A DNA stretch of 64,000 nucleotides. Source: Chloroflexota bacterium (GTDB lineage Bacteria; Chloroflexota; UBA11872). The notes below the pieces were generated by a model. The model searched no databases and was not told the DNA's origin. It saw only the letters and a list, made by a program, of their open reading frames with translations. Below are positions 60,693 to 64,000 of the stretch, in pieces. The stretch covers positions 1 through 64,000 of the forward strand of contig JAPOWQ010000040.1 of the NCBI GenBank assembly GCA_026707585.1, given 5' to 3'. Both the position numbers and the translations under genes were made by a program. The stretch's first letter is position 1. Every line of letters begins with the position of its first letter.

Positions 60693-61544
60693 CTAGGCGG
60701 GTTCGGACGCCACTTTCTGGGCGATCACGCCGTACCAGAGACGGGGCAGAAAGTCGAAGCGAATCTTGTCCACGGCGGCGCTCATGGCGTCGCTTAATTC
60801 GGCCAGGCTCACGTCGCGGGAAAACGTCAGGTCCTTGGCCATGCCGCGCACGAATTCGGGGTAGCGGGCGATGGCCTTGAGGGCCGTCCTGGTGAGGATG
60901 ACCTCGCGGTCTTCCTCGTGCACGACACGGAAGCCGGCGTCCCGGATCATCTGCTTGTAGTCGTCGTGCGAGCGGTAGGCGAGCGTCTGGATCTTGCGCT
61001 CGCGCTTGGCGCCGGTGAGCCGCACGAAGTGGAGCTTCCACTCGCCGTGGCCGCGCATGGAGTGGCCGACGGCCATTGAGGTGGCCGTGAACGAGCTGTT
61101 GATGGAGAGAAAGGCGCCATTGCGGGCGACGTCGGCCAAGGATTTGAAGACGCGGCGTTGATTGCATTCGCCTTCAATTTCGTGAATCGCATCGTGAATG
61201 CTTACGGAGTCGGCGCCCCCGGGTGGCAGAAGCTCGTCGACGGCCGCGCGGGCGTCGCGAGCGTCGCCGTGAACGAATGTGGCGCTGACGCTCTTGTTCC
61301 CGCGCACGGTTTGACGCGCGATCTCGAGGGCGCGCTTGTTGCGGTCGAGCGCGATGACACGTCCCAGGTATCCCCGGGCGGTGGCCTCCTCAATGATGAG
61401 TTGCGGAATCAGACCTGCGCCCGTGGCCACGTCCAGATGCACAAACGGGTTGGGCACCCGATCCAGCAGTCGGGCGACCAAGTCGCGGTTGACCTGGCGA
61501 TACTCAGGTATGGCCGAGAAGTGGCCGAAATGAAGGTCACTCAC
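60693..61544 (-). CDS. Class I SAM-dependent methyltransferase
   Basis: A 283-residue methyltransferase. Motif I is FVHLDVATGAGLIPQLI (about residues 34-50), followed by GRVIALDRNKRALEIARQTV, ATFVHGDARD and DSVSIHDAIHEI. The N-terminus SDLHFGHFSAIPEYRQVNRDLVARL resembles small-molecule (fatty-acid or quinone-like) methyltransferases. No specific substrate can be named. A CCCGCC/GGCGGG stem at 60682-60701 lies at its 3' end between the convergent genes. Confidence 0.75.
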   Translation of the reverse strand: MSDLHFGHFSAIPEYRQVNRDLVARLLDRVPNPFVHLDVATGAGLIPQLIIEEATARGYLGRVIALDRNKRALEIARQTVRGNKSVSATFVHGDARDARAAVDELLPPGGADSVSIHDAIHEIEGECNQRRVFKSLADVARNGAFLSINSSFTATSMAVGHSMRGHGEWKLHFVRLTGAKRERKIQTLAYRSHDDYKQMIRDAGFRVVHEEDREVILTRTALKAIARYPEFVRGMAKDLTFSRDVSLAELSDAMSAAVDKIRFDFLPRLWYGVIAQKVASEPA

Positions 61545-61787
61545 GCGCGCGACGCTACCTTCGTTCGTGCGATTCGAAGTTTACAAGGCATGGCCTACCC
61601 ACCGGAACGAGGGGTTTCGCGCTCCACTGAATGGCGCACACCCGTCTGGCGGCCAGCATGTTAGCGGATACGGCGTGCCGTGGTGGCGGGGAAACTTCCG
61701 ATGCGGTGTTCGGTACGATCTGAATAGTCGGATGACCGGAACGATGGCGCTCGCGCAAGACGCGGCCCGTCGGCCCGGATCCTCCTG

Positions 61788-61860
61788 GCGGGGGTAGCTC
61801 AGACGGTAGAGCGCTAGCCTTCCAAGCTGGATGTCGCGGGTTCGAATCCCGTCCCCCGCT
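61788..61860 (+). tRNA. tRNA-Gly (TCC)
   Basis: A complete 73-nt cloverleaf: acceptor GCGGGGG (61788-61794) pairs with CCCCCGC (61853-61859), discriminator T at 61860. D arm GCTC/GAGC, anticodon stem CTAGC/GCTGG with loop CTTCCAA, anticodon TCC, T loop TTCGAAT. CCA is not encoded. Everything to its right in the window is decayed, which is suggestive of an integration or deletion point. Confidence 0.93.
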
Positions 61861-61944
61861 CCCAAGGGAAGCAGAGCGGCGAAGCCGGCCGATTGGCGGT
61901 GGGGGGCATCTCGCCCGGCGACAGAGATGCCGCCAAGGCCAGTG

Positions 61945-62336
61945 TCACTTGGTGTATTTCAGTTGGTCGAGGAACTGGCCAATCTGCGCGCATCGATTTG
62001 CGTGGAATCGCGCGCCGATGTGCGGCGTGATGCTCTCAGTCGGGAGCGACCACAGCGTGGCGTCGGCCGGGAGCAGATCCGCGATAGAGACAGCGAGCGC
62101 CGCGCCGCCAAAGTGGGCGTCACGGGGTCGGCGCACCAAGGCTCGCTCATCGTGCAAGGCCCCGCGCCCCCGGCGTTGATCAGCAGGGAGTCCTTCCGCA
62201 TGGCGTCGAGCACGTTGACGTCAATCAGCTGAATCGTCTGCGGCCTTTCCGGGAGCAGTGCGATCGCGACGTCGGGGGACCACACCTTCGGCGGGTTGCC
62301 AAGGCGCCGAGGGCGGGGCGGTCGTGCGGCACCCAA
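61945..62336 (-). pseudogene. Truncated, frameshifted 2-hydroxyacid dehydrogenase
   Basis: Only the C-terminal third remains. One frame reads VAIALLPERPQTIQLIDVNVLDAMRKDSLLINAG; near 62160 the frame changes and continues as GRGALHDERALVRRPRDAHFGGAALAV, LPADATLWSLPTESITPHIGARFHAN, then a stop. This matches the NAD-domain end and catalytic His region (ITPH) of the family seen intact at 5974-6972. The N-terminal two-thirds are absent, so it is not functional. Confidence 0.72.
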
Positions 62337-62392
62337 CGGCCTTCACGATGACCTGGCCAAACGGCCATGAGGTTAGAGCTCGATGAGTCTGC

Positions 62393-62422
62393 TTGAGCGA
62401 AAGATATTTGGCTCTGTACTAT
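62393..62422 (+). promoter_or_regulatory. Candidate promoter of the decayed solute-binding protein gene
   Basis: TTGAGC (62393-62398), 18-base spacer, TACTAT (62417-62422) match four of six bases in each consensus hexamer. An operator-like palindrome follows directly. The transcript would have a leader of about 160 bases. Confidence 0.35.
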
Positions 62423-62428
62423 TCGTAA

Positions 62429-62452
62429 TCAGAATCGGTACTGCGATTCTGA
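62429..62452. promoter_or_regulatory. Operator-like perfect inverted repeat
   Basis: TCAGAATCG (62429-62437) and CGATTCTGA (62444-62452) are perfect 9-base inverted copies with centre GTACTG, just downstream of the candidate -10. Position and symmetry suit a repressor site for a transporter gene. No regulator gene is adjacent in the window. Confidence 0.45.
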
Positions 62453-62590
62453 AGGAACCGGCGGGAGGCAACGGACAGCGGTCGTGCGCGCAGCGACGAC
62501 TGATCGCCCGACGCGCACGGACGCGGCATCGATTCCTCGACTGGCCATCGGGTCGACTGGATGTGGCGTGCGTAGCAGCGGAGGCGCAGA

Positions 62591-64000
62591 ATGAACGGCG
62601 TAAGTAGACGTGCTCTTGTTCGGATGATGGGCACCGGCGCCCTGGGATCCGCTGGCGCCGCGCTCTGGGCAGCCTGCGGTGAGACCCAGGTCGTGACCAA
62701 AGAGGTCCCGGTCGAGAGGGTCGTCGTCAAGTAAGTCCCGGTAGAGAAGATCGTTACTCAGCAGGTTGAAAGAATCGTGACCCAGGAGGTCGTGAACGTC
62801 GTGCGGCAGGAAGTTCCCGTCGAGAAGGTGGTTGAGGTCAAGCAGGTTGTCGAGGTCCCGGTCGAAAAGGTTGTCGAAAAGGTCGTCACCAAGGAAGTAG
62901 AGACGGTCGTCGAGAAAGTCGTCGAGGTCGAGGCGCAGCTTCCGCCCGTGACCGTGGTATTTCGTCCACGACCACACGTCGGGTCCGCGCGGCGCCGCGA
63001 TGGGATGGGGCCTGGATCGATTCGCGCAGACGGTGCCCCACATCAATATCAAGTTCGTGCCTCAGCCTCACACCTACGAGGAGTCCTTCAGCATTCAGAT
63101 GGTCGCGGGCACGGCGGGTGAACTGGCGCTCTTGTCCGGCTGGTTCAAGTCACGCTTCCAGGCGTCAGGCGGCTTCATGCAGATCGATGACGTCGTGCGC
63201 AAGTTCGACACGTTCAATCCGCACGACTACTACTTCTACCCGGATACGAACGATCTGACGTTTACCGATACCCTGCCCATTGGGCATCTGGATGGCCTTC
63301 GGGGCCCCATGTTCGGTCTGCCTTATCAGGGCAATCTGAACACCCAGATCATTCAACCTTGACATCATGGAGCAGTCTGGAATCGAGTGGCCGACGACGG
63401 GTCGGTGGGGTATCCAGACAGAGTTCCTGGAGGCACTCCAGAAGGCGACCGACCCCGAAGCGCAGCAATGGGGGCTTCTCGCGAACGGGAGCTGGTACGG
63501 GATGTGGTACTCGTGGGGATGGGCGCTGGCCGACGATCCCAATCTGCGTTACCGATCGGCGGACGGCCTGCGGACGACGATGTGGGACAGCGACGGTGAC
63601 GCAGGGATCCGCCTTGTCAATGACCTGATCCATACACATGGTGCGGCGCCGCCGGTTTCCGAGACGCGGGAGCTGGCGGGTGAGTTTGGCGATCCGTTCT
63701 CCGCCGGACGCGTGATGGTCAGGTCGGCGGGATCGGTTGGCACCTTTGCGACGCGGATCAAGGACCGGTTTCGGTGGTCGCGAATGCCAACGGTCGAAGG
63801 CCCGCGCGGGCCTGCGCCATACGCCATGACCATGCAGCCGCACTTGGTGACGAATTCCGCCGAGACGCGCGGCAACGTGGAAGCGTGTGTTGAGGTCTGC
63901 TTGTTCTTCGCCGGCCGGGAAGTCCAGGGACGGGTCGGTATCGATCGGGGATCGGTGCCGATCAGGAAGGACGTCCTGGCATCGCCGGAATACGCGGCGG
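62591..64000 (+). pseudogene. Solute-binding lipoprotein pseudogene, cut by window end
   Basis: From ATG 62591 a Tat-like signal (SRRALVRMMGTGALGSAGAALWAAC) leads to a Val/Glu/Lys repeat. An in-frame TAA (62732-62734) interrupts it. One extra T near 62963 shifts the frame; in the next frame FVHDHTSGPRGAAMGWGLDRFAQ continues the family. A second extra base near 63354 shifts it again, and NLDIMEQSGIEWPTTG resumes and runs in frame to the window end, with ELAGEFGDPFSAGRV and GRVGIDRGSVP. It aligns along its length with the intact protein at 51798-53309. Three lesions indicate a dead gene unless they are sequencing errors. Confidence 0.8.
62700..62938 (+). repeat. Low-complexity Val-Glu/Lys coding repeat
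   Basis: Degenerate units of the type VPVEKVV, VVEKVV and VTKEV recur about ten times after the lipobox of the decayed solute-binding protein. It would form a long charged linker or strand-rich stalk. The intact relative at 51798-53309 has an Ala/Pro/Thr linker at the same place instead. Confidence 0.7.

Noticed and set aside
62700-62938. Possible CRISPR-like repeats
   Set aside because: The units are short, degenerate and in-frame coding (Val/Glu/Lys), without spacers or constant repeats. No CRISPR array or cas gene was seen in the window.

Overview
The window is a GC-rich, densely coded bacterial chromosome segment. Its gene order points to Chloroflexota, probably an uncultivated environmental lineage. 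The pointers are the run alaS / baseplate-J-like / ruvX / mltG / M24 peptidase / efp / accB-like, Tat-type lipoprotein solute-binding proteins (one with a valine/glutamate/lysine repeat after the lipobox), a REC-ANTAR regulator, and many carbohydrate and sugar-acid enzymes. This assignment is inference from reading; no database was searched.

Layout. 1-8322: 3' end of tRNA-His, a GH2 glycosidase, a LysM membrane protein, a degenerate cyclase, an MBL-fold hydrolase, a 2-hydroxyacid dehydrogenase and a DUF3048 lipoprotein. 8635-9361: a FitA/VapB-VapC toxin-antitoxin operon with a palindromic operator. 9528-14894: sugar isomerase, membrane-fused spermidine-synthase-like protein, gamma-glutamyltransferase and dnaN. 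15108-19865: REC-ANTAR regulator, YfhO-like membrane protein and a family-4 glycosyltransferase. 19866-24920: c-di-AMP module (cdaA and YbbR protein), argF, SpoIID-type protein. 25072-34470: cysteine desulfurase, two tiny membrane proteins, then the alaS-to-accB-like run. 34467-37932: secDF and dprA.

38022-43358 is an accessory defence segment. It holds HicBA, whose HicB carries an extra N-terminal domain, a gene-free stretch with a 25-nt perfect palindrome, and a McrBC-type restriction operon. The McrB motor subunit carries a putative-Ig (He_PIG-like) domain between its N-terminal region and its AAA+ GTPase domain. This is the best candidate for an undescribed system here. Part of mcrB is visibly richer in A and T than its surroundings.

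43470-49735: small-molecule enzymes (methyltransferase, C45 peptidase, VOC, cupin, transaldolase-like, enolase superfamily) with a RayT transposase flanked by REP palindromes. 49858-55957: endonuclease III, a methyltransferase remnant, three tiny lipoproteins, an orphan solute-binding protein and a VanW protein. 56073-64000: tRNA-Pro, GH172, a second antitoxin-VapC pair with an iterated operator, sugar isomerase, phytanoyl-CoA dioxygenase family protein, methyltransferase, tRNA-Gly, and then a decayed tail with a truncated dehydrogenase and a three-lesion solute-binding-protein pseudogene that runs off the end.

Together the genes suggest a heterotroph that uses glycans and sugar acids, makes c-di-AMP, and carries several toxin-antitoxin pairs and a modified-DNA restriction system. 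Start codons were chosen by reading; alternatives are given where they matter.
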